Shown: piece by piece, positions 9,961-19,779 of the stretch | How the letters are laid out: each line of letters begins with the position of its first letter | Position numbering within the stretch: the stretch's first letter is position 1 | Notes under the pieces: model-generated | The model's input: the letters and a program-made list of their open reading frames with translations, nothing else | What the model was told of the DNA's origin: nothing | Databases searched by the model: none | Program-made: the position numbers and the translations under genes | Source of the DNA: Ignavibacteria bacterium | GTDB taxonomy: Bacteria > Bacteroidota > Ignavibacteria > Tepidaquicellales > Tepidaquicellaceae | Reading direction: 5' to 3' | NCBI GenBank assembly: GCA_026417495.1 | Contig: JAOADD010000020.1 | Span: 1-64,000 of the forward strand | DNA length: 64,000 nt

Positions 9961-12246
9961 TTAAAACATAGCATTTATACCTACTGAAGGTAATATACCA
10001 ATGCTTCTTCCTTCCTTTATTTGATTTTTATACTTATCCCACTCATATCTCGTAATATTTTTTCTACCTGTGATGTTTTGAATATCTATATAAGTTATTA
10101 AAGACCAGTTTTTAAAATTCCATCGTTTATCTACTCTTAAATCAAGGGAATAATATACAGGAAGCCTTTTTGAATTATAAAGCGCAACATCACGAGTACC
10201 ATTAATTGGATTTATCGGTGTATATGGCCTACCACCTATTAATCTAAATTTTGATGATACCTCCCATCCTTTTCCTAATAAATATCCACCATTCAAAATT
10301 ATCAAGTATCTGTTATCATAATCACCATTTCTCTCAATACCATCAATCGATTTATATTTAACTTCAAATAAAGAAATGCTAACATTTCCATAAAATTTTT
10401 CAGAAAGAGATTTTTGTATAAAAAGTTCTATACCTCTTGAATATCCACTACCTGCTGAAATAAGTGGTTCAAGGCCGAAATTATTTCTACTTTCAAAATC
10501 ACCACCCGTATTAATTAATACGAAATAAGGCCTAATGCTACTTGCAGGATAATTTGTGTAATTTTTATAGTATACTTCTAAAGATATTTTAATATCATCT
10601 TGTGGGAAATATTCAACACCCGCTATGTAATGCTCCGCTTTAATGTTTTTTAAATTTCTATTTTGTGGATTAGAAACCAACCAAATATAAGAAGGAGATT
10701 GATAAAATATTCCATAACTCCCATTCAAATAAAAATCTTTAAATAATAAGTATGATGCAGAAATACGTGGTGATATATAGAATTTATCACTAATAAAATC
10801 AAAATAATCCAACCTTAAACCTGTATTTAAAGTTAATTTTTCGAAAAGATTATTTGTAATATTAAAAAAAACAAATGACTTAAAAGTAGTATTAGTTTGT
10901 GAAAAATTAATAGCTGGAATTATTATGGGATTTGGATCAACGAATAGCAATGTATCAGGAAGCGAAAAAACCTCATTACTAAAATTTATAAACTTAGCTC
11001 CCGCACCAAAAGAAAATTGCGCGTTTTTGGAAAGTAAATAAAAAAATTCAGATTTTAATTCTGTTTCACTTTCCTTTGATTTATTTTTGAAAACTTCTTG
11101 AAAATTTTGATCTCTCCCAGAAAAATCAAAATTCCTGTAATTCCTTGATAGCGTAAATAAGGTATAGAAGTTAGATGATAAAATCGTTCTTAACTCAAAT
11201 GAATTGAAATATCCCCATTGATTATTTTTGAGAATACGTTCATTATTTTGTCTATTTTCTTCAGTATCATTATTAAATCTAACTTTATCTATATTCCCAA
11301 AACTGTTAACAGTAAGAGAGACATTCTGACTAAAATCATAGACCCCTTTAAATTGAAAAGAGTTGTATTCCGGAACAAATCCAAAACCTGCAGCATTGAA
11401 GATTAAATCAAGATAACTTCTTCTTGCAGAAAATAAAAACGAACCTTTCTTATTTGAACCAATAGGACCCTCCAACACAGCTCCGAAACCTGTTGCACTA
11501 ATATTAATATTTCCTGATAATTTTGTTCTGTTACCTTCCCTTAATTTTAATTCAAGCACCGAAGACAATCTATCACCATATCTGGCAGAAAAACCACCTG
11601 TGATAAAATTCACTTCTTTTACAAAATCTAAATTTATTATACTCACAGGCCCACCAGTAGCGCCTTGAGTAGCAAAATGATTAATATTTTGTGCAGGTGC
11701 ATTATCAATCAGGAACAAATTCTCTGATGGAGACCCACCTCTAACAATCAAATCATTTCTACCATCATTAACAAATGAAACTCCTGGAAGTGATTGAACA
11801 ACCCTACCAACATCTTCAAACCCACCTGGAAATCTTCTTATTTCTTCATTGTCAAATTTCTTATATGATGTATTAATATCAGATGGCCTAACAAAACTTT
11901 CTGCTATAACCGTAATTTCTTCAGTTTGTATTATCTGTAGTTCTGCTACATATTCCATTGGTCTCCCTGAATTAATAACTACATCATTAACGATTAAAGA
12001 AGTATAACCAAATGCAGAAAAACTAATCCTATATATTCCGGTTTCAACATTTTCAAAAACGAAATACCCATTTTCATCTGTACCTGTTTTTATACCTAGA
12101 TTTATTATTTCCACAACAGCATCAGGAATTGGTTGTTTTGAAAATTTATCAATAGTTCGTCCTGCAAAAATTCCCGTATTCTGTGATAAAATAACATTTG
12201 TTATTAGCAATATATTAATTACTATATTATATAAAATTACTTTCAT
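9961..12246 (-). CDS. TonB-dependent outer-membrane receptor with carboxypeptidase-like N-terminal domain
   Basis: The protein has 761 residues. A signal peptide (1-21) leads into a CarboxypepD_reg-like beta-sandwich (about 25-110; GRTIDKFSKQPIPDAVVEI...GYFVFENV). A plug domain follows (about 120-235; SLPGVSFVNDGRNDLIVRGG, FITGGFSARYGDRLSSVLEL) and then a 22-strand-type barrel to the end. The last residues (LPSVGINAMF) end in Phe, as usual for outer-membrane barrels inserted by Bam. It resembles SusC/CirA-type receptors that take up siderophores, vitamins or oligomers by TonB/ExbBD energy. There is no SusD partner next to it, so the substrate is unknown. It lies 120 bp downstream of metH on the same strand. 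No cobalamin riboswitch is visible, so a link to B12 uptake is not supported. Confidence 0.9.
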   Translation of the reverse strand: MKVILYNIVINILLITNVILSQNTGIFAGRTIDKFSKQPIPDAVVEIINLGIKTGTDENGYFVFENVETGIYRISFSAFGYTSLIVNDVVINSGRPMEYVAELQIIQTEEITVIAESFVRPSDINTSYKKFDNEEIRRFPGGFEDVGRVVQSLPGVSFVNDGRNDLIVRGGSPSENLFLIDNAPAQNINHFATQGATGGPVSIINLDFVKEVNFITGGFSARYGDRLSSVLELKLREGNRTKLSGNINISATGFGAVLEGPIGSNKKGSFLFSARRSYLDLIFNAAGFGFVPEYNSFQFKGVYDFSQNVSLTVNSFGNIDKVRFNNDTEENRQNNERILKNNQWGYFNSFELRTILSSNFYTLFTLSRNYRNFDFSGRDQNFQEVFKNKSKESETELKSEFFYLLSKNAQFSFGAGAKFINFSNEVFSLPDTLLFVDPNPIIIPAINFSQTNTTFKSFVFFNITNNLFEKLTLNTGLRLDYFDFISDKFYISPRISASYLLFKDFYLNGSYGIFYQSPSYIWLVSNPQNRNLKNIKAEHYIAGVEYFPQDDIKISLEVYYKNYTNYPASSIRPYFVLINTGGDFESRNNFGLEPLISAGSGYSRGIELFIQKSLSEKFYGNVSISLFEVKYKSIDGIERNGDYDNRYLIILNGGYLLGKGWEVSSKFRLIGGRPYTPINPINGTRDVALYNSKRLPVYYSLDLRVDKRWNFKNWSLITYIDIQNITGRKNITRYEWDKYKNQIKEGRSIGILPSVGINAMF

Positions 12247-12366
12247 AAAATTTCTTATTTATATTACATTAAAAACAGTTAATGAATATATACAGTTCCT
12301 GTATGAGTTGAACTTTTAAGCTTTCAGAAAAATCGATTAAGAATTTATGAATATCCCCAATTGCAG

Positions 12367-14187
12367 TTATATTTTCTCCTCTGAAAATCTCCTTAAATCA
12401 AAGATTAATTCTCTGCATATATTCTTCAATTTATCATCAATTTTATAAATTGGTAAAATTTTGCCCGCATTTACAATGGCAATATCAAGTCCTGCTTCTA
12501 CCGCATAATGCATAAATACAGAATTTAATACAATCCTTGCATTCTCATTTAAACCATAAGAACAATTACTAATACCAAGAATTGTTTTAGCGTTAGGTAA
12601 TATCTTTTTTATCCCCCTAATCGCTTCCAATGTATTTAAAGCACTTTTCCGTAATTCTTCAGCACCAGTACCAAGTGGAAAAGTTAACATATCATAAATT
12701 AAATCCTCATCTCGCAATTTAATTATATTTACTGCAAAATCTCTTATTTGTTTTGCAATTGAAATTTTCTTTTCTACAGTGTATGCTTGTCCTTCTTGAT
12801 CAATAGGTAATACAATAACAGCGGCACCAAATTGTTTTGCAAGTGAAAGAATTTTCTCAGCCTTTTCTATTCCATCTTCAAAATTCACAGAATTAATGAT
12901 TGCTCTTCCCCCATAATTTTTCAATGCAGTTTCTATAGCTAAGGGATTAGTTGAATCTATCATAAGAGGCGCACCAACATATCTATTAAATCTCCTTACA
13001 ATTTCATACATATCTTTAACTTCATCTCTACCTGTATATATAACAGATAAATCCAGTATATGTGCTCCCTCATTCATTTGTCTCTTTGCTAAATCAATTA
13101 TTGAGTCATAATCATCCTTTAAAAGTAATTCTCTGAACTGTTTTGACCCATTAGCATTACACCTTTCACCAACCAATATAGGTGGAATATCTATTTTCAA
13201 TGGTACAACTGTAAATAATGATGAAACAGAAGGAGTGTATTTAGTCTCTCGCGTTTTTGGAGAAAGGTTCTCAGCTACTTGAGAAAGCAATCTAATATGT
13301 GAAGGTTTAGTTCCACAACAACCACCAATTATATTTACACCAAGTTCAGAGATAAAATATGACATCCAACTACTTAATTCGTCCTCTGTCAACTTATAAT
13401 ACATCTTACCATTAATATTCTCTGGAATACCAGCATTTGGCATACAAAATACATATCTTTCAGAAGTATCGCATATATATCGTAAACTTTCCTCCATTTC
13501 CTCAGGACCTGTAGCACAATTTAAACCAAAAATATCAATGATATCATATGGTTCAATAGATGTATATACAGCTGATATATCAGTCCCAAGTAGCATAGCA
13601 CCTGTAGGTTCAATAGTAACTGAAACAATAACAGGTAATTTTATTTTTTTTTCTCTAAAAATTTTTTGAATTGCAGATAATGCACTTTTGATTTGCAACA
13701 CATCTTGACAGGTCTCTATACAAATTATATCTACACCACCATCAATCAATCCGTTAATTTGTCTGTAAAAAGCTAATTGCATATTGTCAAATGAAATATG
13801 CCCTAAAGATGGTAATTTTGAAGTTGGTCCGACAGAACCAGCAACAAAACGAGGTTTCACCTTATTACTATATTCATTTGCACATTCCTTTGCTAGTTTT
13901 GCTGCAAGGTATGAAAGTTCATAATCCAATTCTGGAATATTATATTCAGCTAAACTAATAAAAGAAGATCCGAAAGAATTTGTTTCAATAACATCTGCCC
14001 CTGCTTCAAGGAAAGAATAATGTAATTTTTTTACAACTTCGGGTTTTGAAATACATAAGTATTCATTACAACCTTCAAAATCTTTTCCCCCGAAATCATC
14101 CAATGTTAATCCATAATTTTGAAGATTTGTACCTGTGGCACCATCAAAAACTATTATTTTTTCATTCAATAATTCTAAAAAACACAT
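12367..14187 (-). CDS. metH: MetH-type methionine synthase, homocysteine and folate modules only
   Basis: This 606-residue protein covers the first two modules of cobalamin-dependent methionine synthase. The homocysteine S-methyltransferase barrel (about 1-300) starts with IVFDGATGTNLQ and keeps the zinc ligands: one Cys in GLNCATGP (about 219) and two in GGCCGTKP (about 287). The pterin-binding barrel (about 325-600) contains GERCNANGSK, ILDLSV and IDSTNPLAIE motifs. It stops just after that barrel, so the cap, cobalamin-binding (DxHxxG) and reactivation domains of full-length MetH (about 1,200 residues) are absent. Those functions would have to come from a separate protein outside the window. 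It is flanked by a divergent lipoprotein gene and a downstream TonB receptor. The enzyme identity is clear; whether it acts alone is not. Confidence 0.88.
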   Translation of the reverse strand: MCFLELLNEKIIVFDGATGTNLQNYGLTLDDFGGKDFEGCNEYLCISKPEVVKKLHYSFLEAGADVIETNSFGSSFISLAEYNIPELDYELSYLAAKLAKECANEYSNKVKPRFVAGSVGPTSKLPSLGHISFDNMQLAFYRQINGLIDGGVDIICIETCQDVLQIKSALSAIQKIFREKKIKLPVIVSVTIEPTGAMLLGTDISAVYTSIEPYDIIDIFGLNCATGPEEMEESLRYICDTSERYVFCMPNAGIPENINGKMYYKLTEDELSSWMSYFISELGVNIIGGCCGTKPSHIRLLSQVAENLSPKTRETKYTPSVSSLFTVVPLKIDIPPILVGERCNANGSKQFRELLLKDDYDSIIDLAKRQMNEGAHILDLSVIYTGRDEVKDMYEIVRRFNRYVGAPLMIDSTNPLAIETALKNYGGRAIINSVNFEDGIEKAEKILSLAKQFGAAVIVLPIDQEGQAYTVEKKISIAKQIRDFAVNIIKLRDEDLIYDMLTFPLGTGAEELRKSALNTLEAIRGIKKILPNAKTILGISNCSYGLNENARIVLNSVFMHYAVEAGLDIAIVNAGKILPIYKIDDKLKNICRELIFDLRRFSEEKI

Positions 14188-14312
14188 ATTAATAATATTT
14201 TCAAATTATCAAATACCTTTTTAAGTATCAAGGATTTGAAAAATGCAGAAAAATTTAAAAATGAATTTTTATTTCAAAAGAGAATAATTATGTTTAAGCT
14301 CAACATTTTTAA

Positions 14313-14930
14313 ATGAATATTAAGAAGTTTTCAAGAATATTTATAATCATAGGATTAAGTATTTTCATTTTTATAAATAACTCCTGTGAAACACCTACTA
14401 AATTATTTTCTTGGTTTGATAGTACTTATAATGGTGGTTATATTGATAACATTTTAGTTTTAGCGGTTGTTAAAGACTTGGAATACAAAAATGCATATGA
14501 AAACGAAATTGTAAAGATATTAAGCAAAAGAGGTATACATTCAATCGAATCTTCAAAAATTTTATCTACAAATAAATCTTATTCGCAAGAAGATTTCGAT
14601 TCTATAATTTCAGAAAACAATTTAAATTTTATTTTAATCGTAAAATATCTCGGTACAGAAATAGAAAAAGTTGATGCAAAGGGTCGAACATTTTATAAAT
14701 ACTACAAGAAAACCCTTAAATCAACTTTAAGACAAGGATATTATGAAATACATAGAACTGTAGTTGTAGAGGTATCTTTATTTAGTGCAAGTAATCAAAA
14801 AATAATTTGGCTCGCAACAGCAAAAACTACAAACGCTTATGATATAAATGACCTTGCAAATTCACTCGCAAAAGAAATAATCAACAATTTAGAGGGGAAA
14901 AAATTAATAAACCGTATAAAAAATAATTAA
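14313..14930 (+). CDS. Putative lipoprotein of unknown function
   Basis: This 205-residue protein has a hydrophobic N-terminal segment (about 8-22) followed by a Cys at 25 in a loose lipobox context (INNSC), suggesting export and lipidation. The mature part alternates strand and helix (VLAVVKDLEYKNAYENEIVKIL, FILIVKYLG, VVVEVSLFSASNQKIIW, AKTTNAYDINDLANSLAKEI). This recalls the small periplasmic lipoproteins annotated as DUF4136 or as LpoB/CsgG-like, which share the 'assemble a per-cell component, ending in an amphipathic helix' layout. That resemblance is only structural in feel, and I assign no function. The gene is divergent from metH and precedes the tRNA-Cys gene, which lies on the other strand. 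Confidence 0.8.
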   Translation: MNIKKFSRIFIIIGLSIFIFINNSCETPTKLFSWFDSTYNGGYIDNILVLAVVKDLEYKNAYENEIVKILSKRGIHSIESSKILSTNKSYSQEDFDSIISENNLNFILIVKYLGTEIEKVDAKGRTFYKYYKKTLKSTLRQGYYEIHRTVVVEVSLFSASNQKIIWLATAKTTNAYDINDLANSLAKEIINNLEGKKLINRIKNN

Positions 14931-14937
14931 AAAGGTG

Positions 14938-15010
14938 AGGCGTCGATCGGATTCGAACCGATGAATAACAGTTTTGCAGACTGCTCCCTTAGCCACTTGG
15001 GTACGACGCC
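14938..15010 (-). tRNA. tRNA-Cys (anticodon GCA)
   Basis: On the reverse strand the sequence folds into a full cloverleaf. The acceptor stem GGCGTCG pairs with CGACGCC, with U at position 73 as expected for tRNA-Cys. The anticodon loop is CTGCAAA (anticodon GCA) and the T loop carries GGTTCGAATCC. The 3' CCA is not encoded (TCACC follows), so it must be added by the CCA enzyme. It lies 43 bp after tRNA-Gly on the same strand, and the two may be one transcript. Confidence 0.95.
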
Positions 15011-15053
15011 TTTAAAATAATATATTTAGAGAACTACCAATATAAAAAATTTG

Positions 15054-15126
<73 letters not shown>

Positions 15127-15168
15127 ATCTTTTATTCAAATATAATTTTATAGCAAATTTTTTTCAAG

Positions 15169-15954
15169 TCAAGTTTGTTTATTTGTTTCCCTATGTATAT
15201 GCATACTGGAAGCCTGTGCTTTTGGGAATATTAATATTTCCGCAATCACGACATTATCATCTCTTGTTAAAACATACTCAATTGCATCAGCAACATCATC
15301 AGCATATAATGGTACTAACCCTTCGTATACTGCTTTCGCCCGTTTCTTATCTCCATGAAATCTTACTATACTGAATTCCGTTTCTGCTAATCCAGGATCA
15401 ACTGTTGATACTTTTATATTTGTCCCAAGTAAATCTATCCTAAATCCTTTTGTCAATGCATCAACTGCATGTTTCGATGCACAGTATACATTCCCCGCAG
15501 GATATACCTCTCTACCTGCTATTGAACCAATATTGACAATATGTCCTGAACCATTTTTTAACATTAATGGAATTACAGCTTTTGTTACATATAGCAAACC
15601 TTTAATGTTTGTATCAATCATCTCCTCCCAATCTGACAAAAGCCCATCTTGAATTTTATTTAAACCACGCGATAATCCTGCATTATTTATAAGAAAATCA
15701 ATTTTCTTCCATTTATCGGGCAATTTACTAATAACATTAAAAACTTTCCTTTGGTCTCTCACATCAAGTTTTATAGGATAAACCTCAACATTAAATTTTT
15801 CTATAATCTCATTTGAAATCTTTTTTAGCCTTTCATATCTCCTTGCAATCAGGATAAGATTACAGCCTTTTGCTGCTAATCTAAATGCTGTTGCTTCACC
15901 AAAACCACTTGATGCACCTGTTATAAGTGCTATTTTACTTTTTATACTTCTCAT
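15169..15954 (-). CDS. Short-chain dehydrogenase/reductase, YdfG-like
   Basis: This 261-residue protein is a classical SDR. The NAD(P)-binding motif TGASSGFG is at 13-20, an Arg pair after beta-2 (ARRYERL) suggests NADP preference, NNAG is present, the catalytic Ser is in NIGSIAG, and YCASK (Tyr about 156) completes the active site. The sequence around these motifs (GRVFNV-like helix 3, VDPGLAETEFS) is close to the YdfG/serine-3-dehydrogenase group, which oxidises 3-hydroxy acids or reduces malonic semialdehyde. The exact substrate cannot be fixed from sequence. It is divergent from pyruvate kinase, with 57 bp between the two start codons, and its 3' end faces the tRNA pair. Confidence 0.9.
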   Translation of the reverse strand: MRSIKSKIALITGASSGFGEATAFRLAAKGCNLILIARRYERLKKISNEIIEKFNVEVYPIKLDVRDQRKVFNVISKLPDKWKKIDFLINNAGLSRGLNKIQDGLLSDWEEMIDTNIKGLLYVTKAVIPLMLKNGSGHIVNIGSIAGREVYPAGNVYCASKHAVDALTKGFRIDLLGTNIKVSTVDPGLAETEFSIVRFHGDKKRAKAVYEGLVPLYADDVADAIEYVLTRDDNVVIAEILIFPKAQASSMHIHRETNKQT

Positions 15955-16011
15955 TTTTTAGTAATTTAAGTTAAAAAATTATAATTAATTAATATTCTTT
16001 AAAGTCAAAAA

Positions 16012-17439
16012 ATGTTTAACAAAACAAAAATCATTTGCACAGTAGGTCCTGCATCAGGTAGTAAAGAAAAAATAAAAGCTTTAATTAAAGAAGGAGTAGA
16101 TGCTTTCAGGTTAAATTTTTCACATGGTGATTTTGAAACGCATCGTGAATATGTAAAAAACATAAGAGAAAGTGAAAAGGAATTGGGTATATATGTTTCA
16201 ATCATTCAAGATTTACAGGGACCAAGGATAAGAGTTGGCAAATTAAAAGATAAACAAATCGATCTGAAAGAAAATGAAACAATCATTATAAGTTCTAAAA
16301 ATATTTTAGGTGATAATAAAAAAATATCAACAACCTATGAAAACTTTTGCAAAGATGTTAAGATAAAGCAAAGAATTTTAATAGATGATGGTTTAATTAT
16401 GCTTACTGTAATAGATAAAGTTAGAAAAAAAGAAAAATATAATCTCATATGCAAAGTAATAAAAGGTGGATTACTAAAAGAAAACAAAGGAATTAACTTA
16501 CCAGATACTAAATTGTCTATACCATCTTTAACAGAAAAAGATTTAAAAGATATTGATTCAGGTATAAAATTAGGTGTAGATATGATAGCATTAAGTTTTG
16601 TAAGAAAAGCAACCGATATAGTTTCGTTAAAAAAAATATTAAAGAAGAAAAAATTTGAAATCCCAATAATTGCAAAGATAGAAAGACCTGAAGCAATAAA
16701 AGATATTGAAGAGATAATAAAAAAATCTGATGTTATAATGATTGCAAGAGGTGATTTAGGTGTAGAAATGTCCCCTGAAGAAGTACCCATTTTACAAAAG
16801 TTGATAATAAAAAAATGCAATGAAAATTTAAAACCTGTAATAACAGCAACCCAAATGTTAGAAAGTATGGTTAAGAACAGAATCCCTACACGAGCAGAAG
16901 CTACAGATGTCGCTAATGCTATATTAGACGGAACTGATTGCGTAATGTTATCAGCTGAAACATCAATCGGCTTTGACCCTGTTAATGCTGTTAGAACAAT
17001 GTCAAAAATTATACAGAAAACAGAGGAAATATTACAATATAAACACCAATATAATAAAAAACATCATACTACACTAGAAATCTTATGTAATACTGCCTCA
17101 GAATTAGCAAATGAACTTAAAGTTGAAACTATAATTACACTATCTCGAACTGGTAAATCTCCCCTGTATTTATCCAATAGGAGGGGAAAAGCAAATATAG
17201 TTGTCTTAACTTCTAATCCTTTTATTCATAAGTTTAGTAATATTTTGTGGGGGGTAAAATCCTTTTTATGTTCAAACTTATTCAAAATTAAAGATATAAT
17301 GAATTTTGTGAACAATAATTTATCTAATGAAACAACCCTTAATAAATCAGGAAAAGCAATTTTAATTTACAACGAATCTGAAAAGAGTAATGAATCAGCG
17401 GATACTATATCTATTGTAAATATTAATTATAATAAATAA
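16012..17439 (+). CDS. pyk: Pyruvate kinase
   Basis: Pyruvate kinase converts phosphoenolpyruvate and ADP to pyruvate and ATP, the last step of glycolysis. At 475 residues it has the length of the standard bacterial enzyme. Diagnostic motifs run in order: CTVGPAS at the N-terminus, FRLNFSHG, QDLQGPRIRVG, the metal and substrate site KIERPEAI...IMIARGDLGVE, and TATQMLESM. The C-terminal domain contains the TLSRTGKSP segment. The start at ATG 16,012 gives the family's usual N-terminus, with no Shine-Dalgarno sequence before it. A GapA gene near 56 kb supplies another glycolytic enzyme, supporting carbohydrate catabolism in this organism. Confidence 0.97.
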   Translation: MFNKTKIICTVGPASGSKEKIKALIKEGVDAFRLNFSHGDFETHREYVKNIRESEKELGIYVSIIQDLQGPRIRVGKLKDKQIDLKENETIIISSKNILGDNKKISTTYENFCKDVKIKQRILIDDGLIMLTVIDKVRKKEKYNLICKVIKGGLLKENKGINLPDTKLSIPSLTEKDLKDIDSGIKLGVDMIALSFVRKATDIVSLKKILKKKKFEIPIIAKIERPEAIKDIEEIIKKSDVIMIARGDLGVEMSPEEVPILQKLIIKKCNENLKPVITATQMLESMVKNRIPTRAEATDVANAILDGTDCVMLSAETSIGFDPVNAVRTMSKIIQKTEEILQYKHQYNKKHHTTLEILCNTASELANELKVETIITLSRTGKSPLYLSNRRGKANIVVLTSNPFIHKFSNILWGVKSFLCSNLFKIKDIMNFVNNNLSNETTLNKSGKAILIYNESEKSNESADTISIVNINYNK

Positions 17440-17444
17440 AGTTT

Positions 17445-17726
17445 CTATTTAGCTTTAAAGTCTTTTATTTTCTCTTTTGCTTTTTTTTCGAAATCAGAAA
17501 CAGAATAACCATACTTCTCGCAAATTTCTTTTAATATCTCATAATATTTCTCATCATATTTTTCGGGATTATTAAATGATTCTTCAAAACCTTTCTTCAT
17601 AGACTCGAGAATTACTTCTTGATTTATTTTATCAAAATCTTCATCTGACATTTTTTTCCCTCCGCAATTCAATGAAACTAAAAATAGTATCATAATTCCT
17701 ATTGTTATTAACTTTGAATTTTTCAT
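17445..17726 (-). CDS. Small putative lipoprotein
   Basis: This is a 93-residue protein with a positively charged, hydrophobic leader and a Cys at 21 (FLVSLNC), consistent with lipidation. The remaining 70 residues are strongly charged helix (EKYDEKYYEILKEICEKY). I do not recognise a family. It is convergent with pyruvate kinase, 5 bp separating the two stop codons, and lies 77 bp downstream of the PAS histidine kinase gene on the same strand. Coding status is supported by the leader, the lipobox-like Cys and the consistent charged composition. Confidence 0.7.
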   Translation of the reverse strand: MKNSKLITIGIMILFLVSLNCGGKKMSDEDFDKINQEVILESMKKGFEESFNNPEKYDEKYYEILKEICEKYGYSVSDFEKKAKEKIKDFKAK

Positions 17727-17803
17727 ACATAAATGATTATGTTTATATAATTAACATTTTTATATTTTTGTAGTTACGCATATTTAATAAATCTGAATGA
17801 TTA

Positions 17804-19333
17804 TTAATCAGACAAAGGTAAAATTAATGTAACTTTAGTACCTTCTTGTTCTTTACTGTCAATAGTAATATTACCATTATTTAATTCTGCAAGTTCCTTT
17901 GATATTAATAAACCAAACCCTGTACCAGATTCATTTAATGTTCCACGTGTTGAAACAAACTCATCTCTAGAAAATAGTTTATCAAAAATTTCCTTCTTTA
18001 TACCAACACCATAATCAATAAAAAATACTTTAACCTTATCTCCTTCATAAATATGATCAATAATAATTTTTCCTCCAGGGTTAGAAAACTTTATTGAATT
18101 ACTTAAAAGATTTCTCACTATTACTTTTAAGGTATTCTTATCAGCAAATACTAAAACATTGTCGGGTATAGAATTTTTAACTGACAGCTTTTTAGTAGTA
18201 ATATTAAAGTTATAGAGATTAATTACATCAGAGACTAATTCCTTTAATTTTACTTTCTCTGGTTCAACTTTTCTTTTGTCTAAGTTTAGTTTTGACCATT
18301 CTAGTAAGTTTTCCAAAAGTGCACTCTGATTCTGTGATACAGACATTATACAATTTGCAATACTTGTAATTTGATGTTTAGTAAGTGTATCAATATCATT
18401 GTAGAGTGAGTTTGAAAAATTTAATAATATATGAGTAAAATTCCTTAAGTCATGTGCTAAAATTGATATGAATTTATCCTTACTTTTGTTTATCTCTTCT
18501 AATTCTTTCGAATATTTCTCTATCCTCTGTAAATCCAATACCTTTTCCGTTACATCAAATATTACTCCATCAATATATATTAGTGAACCATTGTTATCAT
18601 ATATCGGTCTGCCCCTTTCTGATAAATATTTTATATTATCATTTCTATCTTTTATTTTGTATCGTATAATAAAAGGGTTTTTATGTAATATTGAGTGATT
18701 AATTAGACTAAATGCAACTTCTATTTCATCATCTGACATTAATGAAAACAGTGGGAGTAATTTATTGTGAGAGCATAAAGACTCAGATGTATAGCCCGTC
18801 ATTTCTTCAACATATTTATTAAAGAATTGTATCCTATTATTTTCCTTAAGATATATTCTATATACAATAGCAGGTAAATTTTCCGCTAATGTTCTATATG
18901 ATTCTTCACTTTCTTGTAACTTACTCTCCATTTTTTTTCTAAATGTAATATCCCTCGCAACAGCAATAACTACATCCTTATCAAAATATTTCCCCTTATT
19001 CAAGATTACTTCTTTTGGGAAAATTTCACCGTTTTTCCTTCTCCCCCACCATTCAAATATTTGCAGTTCACCTTTGGCAGCCTTTTTCAAATGCTCCATT
19101 GTTTCCTCCATATCATTCATACCAGGTGCTGATAAAAATTCTGGTGTCCTACCAATAAATTCTGACCGTTCATATCCATACATTTTAACTGCACCTTCAT
19201 TTACATCTATAAATTTACCATCAAAGTCCTGAATGTAAATTGCGTCAATGATTGAATTGTAGAAACATTTAAAACTTTCAACAATCCTTTCATAATTTTT
19301 TTTGAATTCTATAATATTATTTTCATTTGACAT
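17804..19333 (-). CDS. Soluble sensor histidine kinase with two PAS domains
   Basis: The protein has 509 residues and no membrane segment, so it should sense a cytoplasmic cue. PAS 1 (about 15-140; IDAIYIQDFDGKFIDVNEGA, ending AVARDITFRK) and PAS 2 (about 145-275) are followed by a dimerisation/phospho-acceptor helix with H at about 292 (ILAHDLRNFTH). The ATPase domain (about 375-507) shows an N box (NLLSNSIKFS), G1 (DYGVGI) and G2 (GTGFGL). The Asp after the His (HD rather than HE) is typical of the HPK8-like group. No response regulator is adjacent. The nearest neighbour on the strand is the small lipoprotein. Confidence 0.93.
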   Translation of the reverse strand: MSNENNIIEFKKNYERIVESFKCFYNSIIDAIYIQDFDGKFIDVNEGAVKMYGYERSEFIGRTPEFLSAPGMNDMEETMEHLKKAAKGELQIFEWWGRRKNGEIFPKEVILNKGKYFDKDVVIAVARDITFRKKMESKLQESEESYRTLAENLPAIVYRIYLKENNRIQFFNKYVEEMTGYTSESLCSHNKLLPLFSLMSDDEIEVAFSLINHSILHKNPFIIRYKIKDRNDNIKYLSERGRPIYDNNGSLIYIDGVIFDVTEKVLDLQRIEKYSKELEEINKSKDKFISILAHDLRNFTHILLNFSNSLYNDIDTLTKHQITSIANCIMSVSQNQSALLENLLEWSKLNLDKRKVEPEKVKLKELVSDVINLYNFNITTKKLSVKNSIPDNVLVFADKNTLKVIVRNLLSNSIKFSNPGGKIIIDHIYEGDKVKVFFIDYGVGIKKEIFDKLFSRDEFVSTRGTLNESGTGFGLLISKELAELNNGNITIDSKEQEGTKVTLILPLSD

Positions 19334-19703
19334 TTTAAATTATTTCACCCTATTTTGTAAATACTTTTTATTATCTGTATTGATAAAATACACAATTTTA
19401 AACTCAATGTAAATAGACATCTATTAAAATTAAAAAATCATCATTAAATCAATAAATACTTCAACACATTTTGAAAATTCAAAGCTGCTGTAATCTATAA
19501 AAACATTAATATACATACCAAATATATTAACAATAAAAAATACATTTAAATTCTCTCTCGTAAAATAGATGTAAATAAAACACGTAACGATAACTAAAAA
19601 AAACATTATTCAAAAAGTTAATATCCCAATGAATGTACTTAATAAAGAAATTATTTAAATGTGCAAAAAATTATCCTTGATTTTTTTAATTAAGGAATAT
19701 ATT

Positions 19704-19730
19704 TTAGCACTACTCATTTGAGAGTGCTAA
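19704..19730 (+). promoter_or_regulatory. CIRCE operator (HrcA binding site) before groES
   Basis: TTAGCACTA, a 9-bp spacer and GAGTGCTAA match the CIRCE consensus TTAGCACTC-N9-GAGTGCTAA with one mismatch at the last base of the left arm. CIRCE is bound by the HrcA repressor, which releases under heat stress when GroEL is occupied. A possible promoter (TTG at 19,677, 18 bp, TATATTTT at 19,698-19,705) overlaps the left arm, so bound HrcA would block RNA polymerase. hrcA itself is not in this window. Confidence 0.92.
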
Positions 19731-19772
19731 TAATAAATAAAAATAAGTATAATATTTTCAAATAATTAAAAA

Positions 19773-19779
19773 AGAGGTG
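19773..19779 (+). promoter_or_regulatory. Strong Shine-Dalgarno sequence of groES
   Basis: AGAGGTG ends 4 bp before the groES ATG. This is unusual here because most genes in the window have only an A/T-rich stretch upstream of the start codon. Confidence 0.75.

Noticed and set aside
14188-14312. Possible cobalamin or SAM riboswitch before metH
   Set aside because: The gap is 125 bp of AT-rich sequence without the conserved B12-box or other riboswitch cores.
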